A DNA stretch of 64,000 bases from positions 244,604 to 308,603 of the forward strand of contig NC_035922.1 in assembly GCF_000348985.1 (NCBI RefSeq), written 5' to 3'. Both the position numbers and the translations under genes were made by a program. Of this stretch, positions 18,264 through 27,254 are shown in pieces. Under the pieces are notes generated by a model. That model was given only the letters and a program-made list of their open reading frames with translations, did not search any database and had not been told where the DNA came from. Each line of letters starts with the position of its first letter. Position 1 is the stretch's first letter. The DNA is from Huiozyma naganishii CBS 8797. Lineage: Eukaryota > Ascomycota > Saccharomycetes > Saccharomycetales > Saccharomycetaceae.

Positions 18264-20456
18264 TTACATGAACTCGGAGAGATTAGTTGTTGTCATTGAA
18301 GGTAATCCGCCGCCGAGGAAATCTAGCATCATATGCATGCCGCCGCCGCCGCTGTATTCATCTACGTCTTGAGGCAACACTTGCGATACGCCCTCTAAAA
18401 ACCATACTTTATCCTTGACCTCTGTAGTGAATCCCATTAGCATCTTATAGTACGATCTCATGATCCTCATTGCTCCCAAGTCGCCGGTCATGAGCAAGGC
18501 CAAGAAGGTTCGGTCCAATAAGGCAGGGAACGCAAATATTCTTAGTAAGAAATCGAGCTGATTCTTCTCGCGGTGCAATTGATCCAAGTATGCCAATGTA
18601 ATCAGGTAAGGTGAGTCAATTTCAACAGGGTATAAATCTGATATGCTTTCATCGAAGCATACTAATTCAGAGACTGTGCGGTTTTCCTGGCTCAACACAT
18701 TGCTAAGATCACTCAAATCAAGGGATATCAGATTGGAAAATCTGGATGTTTCTGGTAGTGGCCATACCGCGGTTAGAATCGTAACAGCACCTTTGACGTG
18801 AAATATCCAAGCAGAAGCGTTGACGTCTCCGGGACTCGTCGTCGCCGAATCTGGTCCAGTGTTAGAGGCATTCGCCAAAGAATCCATGATCAGGATCAAC
18901 GAAGAAGCAACCAATGCGTCTGTGTTTTCGTCAGATATTTCCAGAACCGCCTCCCTAAGGAGTTTCAAGGCCTCAAGACGATGGGAGGACACGTAGCTCT
19001 CTAGTCCCGGCTCAGTCCTCGACAAGTGCGTGGCCGCAAATGCTAGTATTGTGTGCATTAAAAATGGGTAATCAAATGCCAATTCTGGAATGTATGTTTT
19101 CCAGACGTCTGGCCCTGAGATACCTGCCTCTATGATAGTCGGCCATACGACTGAGCAGTAATGATGGAACAGCTTTAGATCTATCAAGTTTATCTTAGCT
19201 TGGCTGGACAGTTCCACCAGTCTCGGGATAGTTTCGTTTGTAGTGCTGGTTGTGGATGCAGATCCAAGTGGACTTTCTGATATCGAGCTGTTGACACCGG
19301 AAGCATTATGCGTCGGCGTCTGTTGTGAACTCGTGTCGTCAGCAGCAGCATCGAGTTCACTTTTCATCATTGGGATCATAAACTTGTCCGAATCGTGAGC
19401 TAGAGCATTTTTCTCGCTATTCTTCACCCTTTCCTCTTGCTGTTGTTGCATATTTGCAAGAGCCTCCTCTGCGCTGTTTGCCTTCGCTGATCTGCTGCTC
19501 TTCCCATTGGGGAGTGAAGCGCCATTCGGTACCATGCCCCTCATCCCGCCCAAGATATCCTGTAAATCTAGAGGCATATTCAGGCCAGCGGCTAGCGAAC
19601 TCATATTGGAGCTAAGCAAGTTCGGTATCAAGTTCAAAGATTTAAGATTGAATTTGTTCGAATTGAATGCGGTGTTATTTGAAGCGTTAAAGCTTGGTAG
19701 TTTCGTGGGAGAAGCCATATTGCTCATGCCATTTGATGTGTTCATCCCTAAGGTTTGCAAATTGCTGTTGCTCGTTGGCAGTGGGGCTGTGTTAGCTGAA
19801 TCCGTCGATCCCATGCTTGTGAAACCAGACGGCGTGTTTGTGAACGAAGGCGGTAGCAAAAAGTTCTCCGTGCTGTTTACCGTCCCTGAAGCAGGTGTCG
19901 AATTCAGGGTCGAACTCTGAGGGTTCCCGAGTAAACTGAAAAAATGTTGAGAGATGCCTGCCGTCGTAGCAGGGTTGTTGCCCAAAGAGGAGTTGATCTG
20001 TGAGAACAATTGTGCGTGTTGCTGTTGCAGCTGTTGAAGTTGTTGGTACTGCTGTAACCTTCTTAAGTTATCCGCTATTTTGTTTTCTGCAGCTGCAATA
20101 TCAGGTTTAGGTGTCTGCGCAGCCATTTCTGGAGGTTCATTTTCAAGACTTTCTGAATCGTGGACTTTAATGGTGGTAGTAGCAGTAGTAGCAGCGACTG
20201 ATGGTTCACAATCTCTTTTCAATGTATTGGACACTTTGGATTTTTTCCTCCTTGGTTGCGGCGGTGTAAACACGCACTCCAGCCTCATGTTAGCACATTT
20301 CTGACAGAACGGTTTACCCTCGTCACATTTCACCCGCCGTCTTTTACAATTGTCGCAACCGTTCTTCGATTTATTGTGAAACTTCCTTTTCCCAGTAGAA
20401 TTCTTGGAGACCCTCTTACCGTGCTCATCGACTAACTCAGCGGAATCAAACATCAT
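18264..20456 (-). CDS. ECM22: Sterol-regulatory Zn2Cys6 transcription factor Ecm22/Upc2
   Basis: 730 residues. A Zn(II)2Cys6 cluster lies at Cys34, 37, 44, 51, 54 and 61 ([11 protein letters not shown], then CQKC), followed by a basic linker PRRKKSK. A long low-complexity middle has poly-Gln (residues ~136-150) and Asn/Ser-rich blocks. The C-terminal ~330 residues are the ligand-binding domain that senses ergosterol, ending in a Gly-rich loop ([16 protein letters not shown]) that in the family is central to sterol sensing and activation. Upc2 and Ecm22 bind the sterol response element (SRE) and turn on ERG genes. ECM22 and UPC2 are a duplicate pair in S. cerevisiae; position after BUR2 favours ECM22, but function could be either. 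Confidence 0.93.
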   Translation of the reverse strand: MMFDSAELVDEHGKRVSKNSTGKRKFHNKSKNGCDNCKRRRVKCDEGKPFCQKCANMRLECVFTPPQPRRKKSKVSNTLKRDCEPSVAATTATTTIKVHDSESLENEPPEMAAQTPKPDIAAAENKIADNLRRLQQYQQLQQLQQQHAQLFSQINSSLGNNPATTAGISQHFFSLLGNPQSSTLNSTPASGTVNSTENFLLPPSFTNTPSGFTSMGSTDSANTAPLPTSNSNLQTLGMNTSNGMSNMASPTKLPSFNASNNTAFNSNKFNLKSLNLIPNLLSSNMSSLAAGLNMPLDLQDILGGMRGMVPNGASLPNGKSSRSAKANSAEEALANMQQQQEERVKNSEKNALAHDSDKFMIPMMKSELDAAADDTSSQQTPTHNASGVNSSISESPLGSASTTSTTNETIPRLVELSSQAKINLIDLKLFHHYCSVVWPTIIEAGISGPDVWKTYIPELAFDYPFLMHTILAFAATHLSRTEPGLESYVSSHRLEALKLLREAVLEISDENTDALVASSLILIMDSLANASNTGPDSATTSPGDVNASAWIFHVKGAVTILTAVWPLPETSRFSNLISLDLSDLSNVLSQENRTVSELVCFDESISDLYPVEIDSPYLITLAYLDQLHREKNQLDFLLRIFAFPALLDRTFLALLMTGDLGAMRIMRSYYKMLMGFTTEVKDKVWFLEGVSQVLPQDVDEYSGGGGMHMMLDFLGGGLPSMTTTNLSEFM

Positions 20457-20618
20457 GACTATTTTGATTTTCCTCTCTTCTTTCGAAACGGAACGCGTAA
20501 ACTCTTATGACAGTTGTATATTAATTATTCCGTGTGTGAGCAGAAACCACTTATAGTTACTCTTTGTTGTTACTTTTTTGGTGAAGCGGTATCCGGTCGC
20601 ACGATGACGAAAATCCGC

Positions 20619-20634
20619 TATATATATATATATA
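20619..20634. repeat. Short TA tract
   Basis: Eight consecutive TA dinucleotides lie about 165 bp before the ECM22 ATG. The tract could act as a TATA region for ECM22. Confidence 0.6.
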
Positions 20635-20841
20635 GTACGGGGGTGTGTGTGTCCTACCTGCTTTCTAATTACCATGTTAGTAAACGCTAAGCCCTGTTCA
20701 ACAAAGCGGTTCTGTGACCGGCAAAGTCGTCGTCGGCCCCTCCGAATATTTGTTGGTTTCTTCAATGAGTGACAACCTCAAGCTGGTCCTGCCGAGAGTA
20801 TTACGTGCACAGCTCTCGAGTCCCCCAGGCAACCCGTGAGC

Positions 20842-21088
20842 TCGTTTAAGAAATATTGCCTGTAGCTCGTATAAGGAACAGCGAGTGCTATTGTCCTTTG
20901 GGTCTCGCAGTGTATTGCCGCAGCGCATCGGGAACAGAAGACGCAGCGGACACTTGCCGCTAAACGAGCAGTTTTGTTGGTGGGGCCTCCCCTTTTTCCC
21001 TTTCCAGCGGCTCTAAACGAGCGGTTCCGGGAGCTGAGTGGCGTGCCTGTGGGAACTTATTTTGTGAGCAAAAATGACCTCTAAACGA
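20842..21088 (-). promoter_or_regulatory. Array of five SRE/AR1-like boxes upstream of ECM22
   Basis: The 11-mer CTCGTATAAGG at 20866-20876 differs only at the last base from the sterol response element CTCGTATAAGC and contains its 7-bp core TCGTATA. TCGTTTAA lies at 20842-20849. CTAAACGA, the complement of TCGTTTAG and an exact match to the AR1 box TCGTTYAG, lies at 20960-20967, 21013-21020 and 21081-21088. All five lie 386-632 bp before the ECM22 ATG. Upc2/Ecm22 bind both element types, and S. cerevisiae UPC2 activates its own promoter through an SRE, so self-activation is the natural inference. Confidence 0.75.
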
Positions 21089-21802
21089 GCAGATTTTGCA
21101 AACCCGGATAAATAAAGAAAAAAAGGGACCCGGAAAAAATCCACAATTATTCCGGGGGTGGGCACGTGAGCACACGGTGCCGGGTAGCCGCCTCCGTTCC
21201 GTCTGGCGGATATGTAATGCCGAGGACGCCACCAGTACGCCCAGTTTGTGTAGGAAGCTACTATTCAGCCGCTTTAGGCCGAAGGAACACGCGAAATGTC
21301 TGGTTGCAGTTGCGGTTGTGATTGCGGTCGTAGTATCTCCTCCCCCCCCACTTTCGAGACAATAACCGCAGGGTATGTCGGCACAATTGGGGTTCACAGA
21401 TGAAAGCGGGTTTCCTTGTATTCCGTTTATTCTTCAGAGAGAGAGCGAAGCATTGATTGTACGTGGATATAAGGCATGTATTTTAGTAGATATCATCTAT
21501 ACTCTGCCCCGTCTTGCAAGCTTCGTGGCTGAGTACTCCAGTTTATCATTATTACCCTTTGCGGTACTGGTGTTTGAGTTAGGCGATTGCACTGCAAGTT
21601 TCGATCCCCATGTACTTCTTCTAGTATTATTGTGTGAATATTTTTTTGGAAACTCTTCAGTCTTGCCCCGGTCAGAATCGAATCTTTGCTAATGCCGGCG
21701 AGAAGTTGTTGTAGGTTCACTGTACTTTATAGAGCTGAGTAAGTAGTAGTCCGGCGCATGTCCTTGTAAGCGGCTCCACAAAAGGCAAAAAAAAATGGAA
21801 AG
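21089..21802. other. Intergenic stretch between the ECM22 promoter array and the tRNA gene
   Basis: About 700 bp with no supported gene. It contains purine-rich and C-rich runs (around 21118-21135 and 21340-21352). Short open frames here lack good starts or conservation. Confidence 0.4.
21787..21795 (-). terminator. Pol III terminator of tRNA-Ile(UAU)
   Basis: A run of nine A on the plus strand gives T9 on the transcribed strand, starting 7 nt after the end of the mature tRNA. Confidence 0.85.
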
Positions 21803-21936
21803 TGCTCGAGGTGGGGATTGAACCCACGACGGTCGCGTTGCTCTGAAGGTTTGCATTTAAAAACCTTGGACACAGAAAGTTGACACTTTGGAAAACATCT
21901 ATAAGCACGAAGCTCTAGCCACTGAGCTACACGAGC
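21803..21936 (-). tRNA. tI(UAU): tRNA-Ile(UAU) with a 61-nt intron
   Basis: The minus strand reads GCTCGTGTAGCTCAGTGGCT at its 5' end and closes with the T arm GTGGGTTCAATCCCCAC and acceptor CTCGAGC plus discriminator A. Exon 1 is 21900-21936 (positions 1-37, anticodon TAT, then A37), the intron is 21839-21899, and exon 2 is 21803-21838. The anticodon stem TCGTG pairs with CGCGA across the loop. The spliced gene is 73 nt and matches S. cerevisiae tI(UAU), also a long-intron gene, almost base for base. A T9 tract on the minus strand (21787-21795) is the Pol III terminator. It reads the rare AUA codon. Confidence 0.97.
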
Positions 21937-22097
21937 ATTTTCAAAATTTATGGAATTTATCAGATTCAGAAATAGGACAGACGTTACTTGGAAATGCGGT
22001 CCTATGTCCTGGACGCAGGATATGGGGTCACGAAGCATTATGAACATTAACTAGAGAGCTCGACCGAGGGCAGACTAGGAGAAGGTAACCTTACCTT

Positions 22098-22235
22098 AAT
22101 AAGTTTACCGTGGCTGAACGCTTCGAGATAAAGATTAGCACGTCGAAAGGTTGCTACACCTTTCGAATAAGTTTACCATGGCTGTGCGCCTCGAAACAAA
22201 CATAAGCACCCAAAATGTGACTGCACCTCAATAAG
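22098..22235. repeat. Diverged tandem repeat of about 66 bp
   Basis: AATAAGTTTACCGTGGCTG at 22098 returns as AATAAGTTTACCATGGCTG at 22166. Each is followed by a TCGA-A-A-AAA...AGCAC segment, and AATAAG appears again at 22230. Spacings are 68 and 64 bp. The copies are clearly related but diverged. The origin is unknown; it lies in the tRNA/LTR island. Confidence 0.65.
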
Positions 22236-22646
22236 ATGTTGGTCACCAAAATAATAGAGACCGATAGGAAACAAAAGGATAAAGACACATTAGTAAGAAA
22301 AGGATAAGGACACAGTAGTAATGCAAAAGTGAAAGCGAGGAAATCAGGAAAGAGAGAGAACCTTCTGGAGAATCCTACGAGCCATCCAAAAATAAAAAGT
22401 ATAAAAAGGGCAAGACCTTGCCAGATTTGAAATGGAGGTGGGAAGAAGTTATATTCTAGATTAGAAAATAAAAGGAACAACACTTGATAGATAAGTAATT
22501 CATAGGGAAGAATACAATATCTTATATTTCCATATTTGGACATTCCATTTTAAACCACTGTTCTTCGGTGCAAATGTTACTCCTTTACAAGCATGTATGT
22601 ACCCCATTTGGACCTTTCATCCGGTTTTTAACAATAGTTGACTAGT
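22236..22646. other. Intergenic stretch, no supported gene
   Basis: This stretch is purine-rich on the plus strand. A 129-codon frame on the minus strand (22154-22543) is rich in Phe/Leu only because of this composition, and I do not count it as a gene. Confidence 0.4.
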
Positions 22647-22680
22647 GTTGGAATTCCGCAGATGAATACAGAAATGCGGT
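22647..22680 (+). mobile_element. Ty1-type LTR end (possible degenerate solo LTR extending downstream)
   Basis: The 34 bases starting TGTTGGAATTCCGCA and ending AAATGCGG are identical to one strand of the palindrome at 58562-58605. TGTTGGAAT is the standard start of Ty1/Ty2 LTRs. A TATAAAA at about 22880 would fit an LTR promoter. A possible 3' end is GGAAACA at 23283, where CTAG follows as it precedes 22647, but that end is weak. The site lies about 710 bp from a tRNA gene, the usual Ty1 target region. Confidence 0.55.
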
Positions 22681-23521
22681 AAGAAGTAAAATTAGAGACG
22701 CTACAATTGAGGTAGTGGTCTCGCCAGCTGTCATTCACGCGTTTTTACCCAGATTCGGTAGTAACGCGTAAAATGAAAGCTAACACAAGCCAAAACATTT
22801 CCTCTTTGGTTAGGAATAGCCGAATAGGAAAAGTTTTGCATCGTGGACGAAGTGGTTTATTCATCTCAGAATTAACCATATAAAAGCACACGATATAGCT
22901 CGTTTCTCTCGAAGAATTTTAGCAAGATTAATATTTAATTTTATATTTTATTTAGAGGTTTCTTTCTCACTACGGTGAGGGCAAGAATTCCTATAATACA
23001 GGTTAAACAACTACATCCTGAGATGTCTTGGTCCAGAGGAACAATCAACAACAAGCTAAGATCCTTCGAGAGCTTCGATCACATTTGATATAGCGAAACT
23101 TTAGTTTTTACAGTATTATTGTTGTTTATTGACACGAACAACATTGTTCATTATCAAAATCTAGTACCAGTTTAAAAATATAAATTTAGTATTCTGGAGA
23201 GATTTGGAAAATGCAAAAAAGACAATTGATTTTAAGAATATAGTTGGGTACTTAAATCAAAGACCATGCTGGTGCTGGAAACACTAGAACTTCTTCAATA
23301 ACTGAGAGCTTGAATATTTAGTTTTGAGAATAAAACCTACTTTGTGCGAACAAGTTTAAATTAAGCACATCCACAGTATTGAACAATACGGAACAAGCAA
23401 ATGTGCTGAACACAGTAGGCTCAGACGCCCACATGTAATGCTCCGTGAGGTCTTTGTTTTTCGTATGGTTTACTCGGGTTGTTTTCTATGGAACCAGAAA
23501 ATGGTCCCCTAATCATTGTAG
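22681..23521. other. A/T-rich intergenic stretch, possibly LTR body
   Basis: 840 bp between the LTR-like end and the stop of the PIP kinase gene. There is no gene and no recognised RNA. It may include decayed LTR sequence up to about 23283. Confidence 0.35.
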
Positions 23522-25120
23522 CTACTCTGTTTCTACAGACATCGAGATAAAGTCGTAGAACCTTGTGGCATACTTCTCAGGTGGTATAGCGCTCACTTCA
23601 TCGAGATTATGGTTCAACGATCTCCAAACAGTTTCCAACCGTTTTCTCAACGAGTAATTCGTTAAACAGTCAATGATCCCAACGTAATAAACGACCTTAT
23701 CACCATGAAACGCGTTTTCTTGTGGGCTACGGGGTACTGGCTTGGTGGAGCCGGGCTCATCGTTTTCTGGGTTATTTTCAATGTAGTGGAACCCCACAAG
23801 TAAAGAGTAGTCCATTGTATTTAGCTCTGCTAACAATTTAACATCCCTCAGTAGTTGGCTCAAGAATTGATTTTTCTGCCCGGTAGAGTTAAAGTTCAGT
23901 TTTTCGTGAAGTTCTATCCAATTGATATCCTTCATGATCAATTGTCTGTCGCGCTGTTCCTCCTGGCCCTGTGATTCGGTGTACCTGCCCCATAGAGAGC
24001 CCTTTAAATCAAAAGTAACGTCGATGTTAACAGACGGTGGAAGGAGGTTGTTCATCACTATGAAGTAAACTTTTCTATTGCTAATTCTGTTTTGAAAAGT
24101 CCTTGGCAATTTTACTCTATAAAGGCCGTAAAATTGACATAGCAGACTGTTTGGGTTTTCCTTCATATAATTGTAATATTGTCGTAATGTCCTGCGCAGT
24201 TGCAGATGCTCTCCATGGTGTATCGTTTTTATGATGTATTTGTAGTCTCTGGAAAGTAAAAAACGACCACTTTTGCCAGGCGAGTTCAATTCTTTGAGCA
24301 CGTATTCTGACGTCAAAGAGTCCAGATACTCATTATCATTAATATTCAGCATACGTCGAAGATTTTTGAAAACACCACCACAGTAATCCTTGAATTTGAA
24401 GGCGTAGTCCTGCCCTGTAGTTTGTATCATCCTGTCATCGTAGTCAAATATATATTTATCGGACCGATCAAAGTCAAGACTCTCAGAAACAGACGCGCAA
24501 GATGACCTAATGCCATTCAGCATGTTTCTCACAATATTGAAATTAACGTTCCCCTCATCGATCCTCTGGCCCAAATCCAGTGAACCGCCCTGCGGTCTTT
24601 TAGTATCAATGGAATCCAGCTCTGAGCTGGATACACTGGTTGTGGTACTAGTGGTCAAAGAATGCAATGGGAAATGGGCCGCTGGAACACTGCGGGAGAG
24701 CGGCAAGGACACTGGGCGTGTGGACAGGGGGGTTTCCGTGATGGGGAAAATCTGGCTCCTATGATTAGAGGCCTGAAACCTGAAAGTGGACTGTATCGAA
24801 TCCTGTGTCAGCCTTCTTGGCCTTCTAGAGTTCCTATTTTCAAACATTTCATTCTCAAAGCTCTCTATCGTACTGTCGTTTATGTCATCACATGCGGTGA
24901 TCGTAGCATACTTATTGAGAAGGGGGGTATCCACTTTCAAGGGAGCCCCAGCAACAGAAGTCGTATTACTCCTTCTCCTGATGTTGTCACCAGGGAAAGC
25001 AATGCTGCGGGGAGCTGAGCTCATATCTAAACGGGCTTCTTCGGAGTCGAAATCTCTCTCCGGAAGATAGGAGTTTCGATCAAGGTCCTCGAACCTCGAT
25101 ATATCGGCAAGTACGTCCAT
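23522..25120 (-). CDS. MSS4: Phosphatidylinositol-4-phosphate 5-kinase, short Mss4-like
   Basis: 532 residues; S. cerevisiae Mss4 has 779. The N-terminal ~230 residues are disordered and Ser/Arg rich. The C-terminal half is a complete PIP5K domain: GKSGRF glycine-rich loop, YKYIIKTIHH with the ATP-binding Lys, FDLKGSLWGRYT, MDYSLLVGFH, the YYVGIID metal motif, and the activation loop region RKRLETVWRSL with its basic residues. The enzyme makes PI(4,5)P2 at the plasma membrane. In S. cerevisiae MSS4 lies between UPC2 and EBS1, the duplicates of ECM22 and EST1 found on either side here, so the position is ancestral. It could be the only MSS4 or a reduced second copy. Confidence 0.85.
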   Translation of the reverse strand: MDVLADISRFEDLDRNSYLPERDFDSEEARLDMSSAPRSIAFPGDNIRRRSNTTSVAGAPLKVDTPLLNKYATITACDDINDSTIESFENEMFENRNSRRPRRLTQDSIQSTFRFQASNHRSQIFPITETPLSTRPVSLPLSRSVPAAHFPLHSLTTSTTTSVSSSELDSIDTKRPQGGSLDLGQRIDEGNVNFNIVRNMLNGIRSSCASVSESLDFDRSDKYIFDYDDRMIQTTGQDYAFKFKDYCGGVFKNLRRMLNINDNEYLDSLTSEYVLKELNSPGKSGRFLLSRDYKYIIKTIHHGEHLQLRRTLRQYYNYMKENPNSLLCQFYGLYRVKLPRTFQNRISNRKVYFIVMNNLLPPSVNIDVTFDLKGSLWGRYTESQGQEEQRDRQLIMKDINWIELHEKLNFNSTGQKNQFLSQLLRDVKLLAELNTMDYSLLVGFHYIENNPENDEPGSTKPVPRSPQENAFHGDKVVYYVGIIDCLTNYSLRKRLETVWRSLNHNLDEVSAIPPEKYATRFYDFISMSVETE

Positions 25121-25454
25121 AGTGCAGACAGATCACCCAAATTAACGTGAGTGTAGAAGTGTCGGGGGAGCCTGGTTGTTTCAATGTCAGAGATGGTTTG
25201 TATTCCTGACGCTTTGTTTTAATGTCATTCATAGTTATCGAGAATTTTCCTTCAATTTTCCTAATAGGGGGTCAATTGGCAATTATTTTTAGTTCTTTCC
25301 GGGTCTGTTGCGATGAGGAGCGATGACGTCCGAGCGGCAGCTCTGGCATCGCTGGGATGGGCAATGGAGAAGACGGGCGGTGACGGTGACGGTAACGGTG
25401 TGTGTGCGCATCTTTCACATACTCTTCACAGTTTCGCAGATTTAGTCAACTGAA
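25121..25454. other. Intergenic region between EST1 and MSS4
   Basis: 334 bp that serve as MSS4 promoter and EST1 3' flank. GACGGTGACGGTAACGGT-type short repeats lie at about 25380-25400. No gene was seen. Confidence 0.4.
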
Positions 25455-27098
25455 TTAGGAGATATCAAAGACTCGCATGTCATCGTTCCATCTGGTGTTC
25501 GAGTTGTTGCTTGAGAGGAACTTGATCAGTGCAGCGACGACCGCCTGACTTCTGAGCGAATTCTCTCCCTGGAAGTCCAGCCTCTCCTTTCGCGGGGGGA
25601 ACCCGGCGAGACGGTTGATTATGTTACGCCTTTTCCGGTCTATTTCGTCGTCCATGAAGTCGGTGAGGTGGTCTCGTATGCAGGAGAAGTTTTTGAGAAG
25701 AACATCCTCTTTAAAATAGTACGACCTTGTCGGTTTGATGGACCACTGTGTGATCCCGTTTTGTTGAAGTTTCTTGATCAGCACGTTTACTAGCATTGCC
25801 AGTCTAGTGCATAGCACAACGTGTCTATGAGCCTTGTGCAAAACTGGACGATTACATTTGATCCAGCCAATCATCAGCCTGACAATGGCCAAGGGTGCTA
25901 TCTCACTGGCGTGGTCGTCGGTCGCAACGTTATCGATCAACGTGATGAAGTACTCAAATATGAATTCCAGGTAGTCGGAATGGAAATAATGCAGCTTATT
26001 GACATTGACAGCGTGTAAGTTTTCGATCTCGGGAAGGTCCACTGAGAGCATTGTGTGGAATGTACCTATGAGAATGACCATGATTTGGAAAACTTTATCG
26101 ATAATTTGAGGGACATGATTATGTAGCGCTTGGTTGAGCAGCTTCTGGACGTTAGCTTTAGACTTCTGAGACTCTACTGCAGTAGACCGTCGCAGTGATA
26201 CATCCATGTGGTAACTTATCAACATGAACGTATACCATGTTACTTGCCCCACTCCATCAATATCTTTTTGCTCTTGAAACAACTTCTCAATGTTATTCAA
26301 CTTGAAGAAAAACTGTAACGTCTCGGTAGCCTTTGCATTACCAATCCTGGTTCTCGAGCTCCTGACCAATTGGTATATTGCTTCCAAGTAATTTCTCTTC
26401 TTGTTGTTTATTACGTATAGTTGTGTGTACGATGTGCTGAGCGCGGGTATTATGATTGTAGCCGCTGTAAGATATCTCTCCGCTTTTGTAAACTCACACC
26501 GACTCATCTCATGATGTATGGGCTCTTCAACCATTTTTTGACAATAGTGTATCCTACCTAGATTAATCAAACAATGATAAAAGACGCACGTCACGTTCCG
26601 TGTAGTTATCGAGTACCGATCAGAGACCACTACGGTTGGCATCTGTTTTGTCCTGTGCGAAACTTTATCCAAGTTCAGCTTACCTAAGATATGGACAGGA
26701 ATTGCATTGGAGATATCGTAGCGTGCCGTTATGTATTCGATAATGGAATAATAGAGCCTGTGGAATTTTTTGAAAAGCTGCTGCGATCTATCTCTTAACT
26801 TCCTGAATTCCACGTAACACTTTTTCCGCTGTCTGGCAGAATCCCTCCACAGAGCCTCTTTCCACCGGATAAAGTACTGGAAAACAACCAGTTGATACTC
26901 CCCCCATAAGGACTCAAAAAAGAGCTGGATTTCGTCCTCCGTTACCTTCGTTGATGAATCCAGTATCCTAGTAACGGCCTCGAAAAGTTCTGCATGAAAT
27001 TTAACCAGACTCACGCTAACAAATTTACGGTTGTACAAAACGTCACAACTACTAAGTTTACTTGATTCTCTGACCACGAGCAGGCCCAGATCAGCCAT
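25455..27098 (-). CDS. EST1: Telomerase subunit Est1 (Est1/Ebs1 family), C-terminally short
   Basis: The frame opens at a GTG at 27134 with a stop just upstream, so the ATG at 27096-27098 is the first usable start, giving 547 residues. The family core is visible: FHRLYYSIIEYITARYDI, FYHCLINLGRIHY, a TPR-like helical region, LAIVRLMIGWIKCNRPVL, then YYFKEDVLLKNFSCIRDHLT in the DNA/RNA-binding region, and RWNDDMRVFDIS at the end. S. cerevisiae Est1 (699 residues) continues for roughly 110 residues beyond this point and Ebs1 is longer still. Est1 recruits telomerase through TLC1 RNA and Cdc13. The divergent neighbour TOP3 (156 bp away) matches EST1 (YLR233C-YLR234W). Confidence 0.82.
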   Translation of the reverse strand: MADLGLLVVRESSKLSSCDVLYNRKFVSVSLVKFHAELFEAVTRILDSSTKVTEDEIQLFFESLWGEYQLVVFQYFIRWKEALWRDSARQRKKCYVEFRKLRDRSQQLFKKFHRLYYSIIEYITARYDISNAIPVHILGKLNLDKVSHRTKQMPTVVVSDRYSITTRNVTCVFYHCLINLGRIHYCQKMVEEPIHHEMSRCEFTKAERYLTAATIIIPALSTSYTQLYVINNKKRNYLEAIYQLVRSSRTRIGNAKATETLQFFFKLNNIEKLFQEQKDIDGVGQVTWYTFMLISYHMDVSLRRSTAVESQKSKANVQKLLNQALHNHVPQIIDKVFQIMVILIGTFHTMLSVDLPEIENLHAVNVNKLHYFHSDYLEFIFEYFITLIDNVATDDHASEIAPLAIVRLMIGWIKCNRPVLHKAHRHVVLCTRLAMLVNVLIKKLQQNGITQWSIKPTRSYYFKEDVLLKNFSCIRDHLTDFMDDEIDRKRRNIINRLAGFPPRKERLDFQGENSLRSQAVVAALIKFLSSNNSNTRWNDDMRVFDIS

Positions 27099-27254
27099 TG
27101 CACGAAATAGGTTGATATTGGCGGCAGTATGCACATCTGTGGGAATCGGTCCTCAAACGCGACTTCTAAACATAAACAAAATAATTCGAGATTAACATAA
27201 GATTCTGAGATGAGCCTTCCACAGTGAAGGGCAACAGGAGGGGACCAGCCGCAG

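Noticed and set aside
22154..22543. 129-codon minus-strand frame with an ATG and many hydrophobic residues
   Set aside because: The plus strand is purine rich here, which makes Phe/Leu-rich frames on the minus strand by chance; there is no family resemblance and the frame overlaps a tandem repeat.
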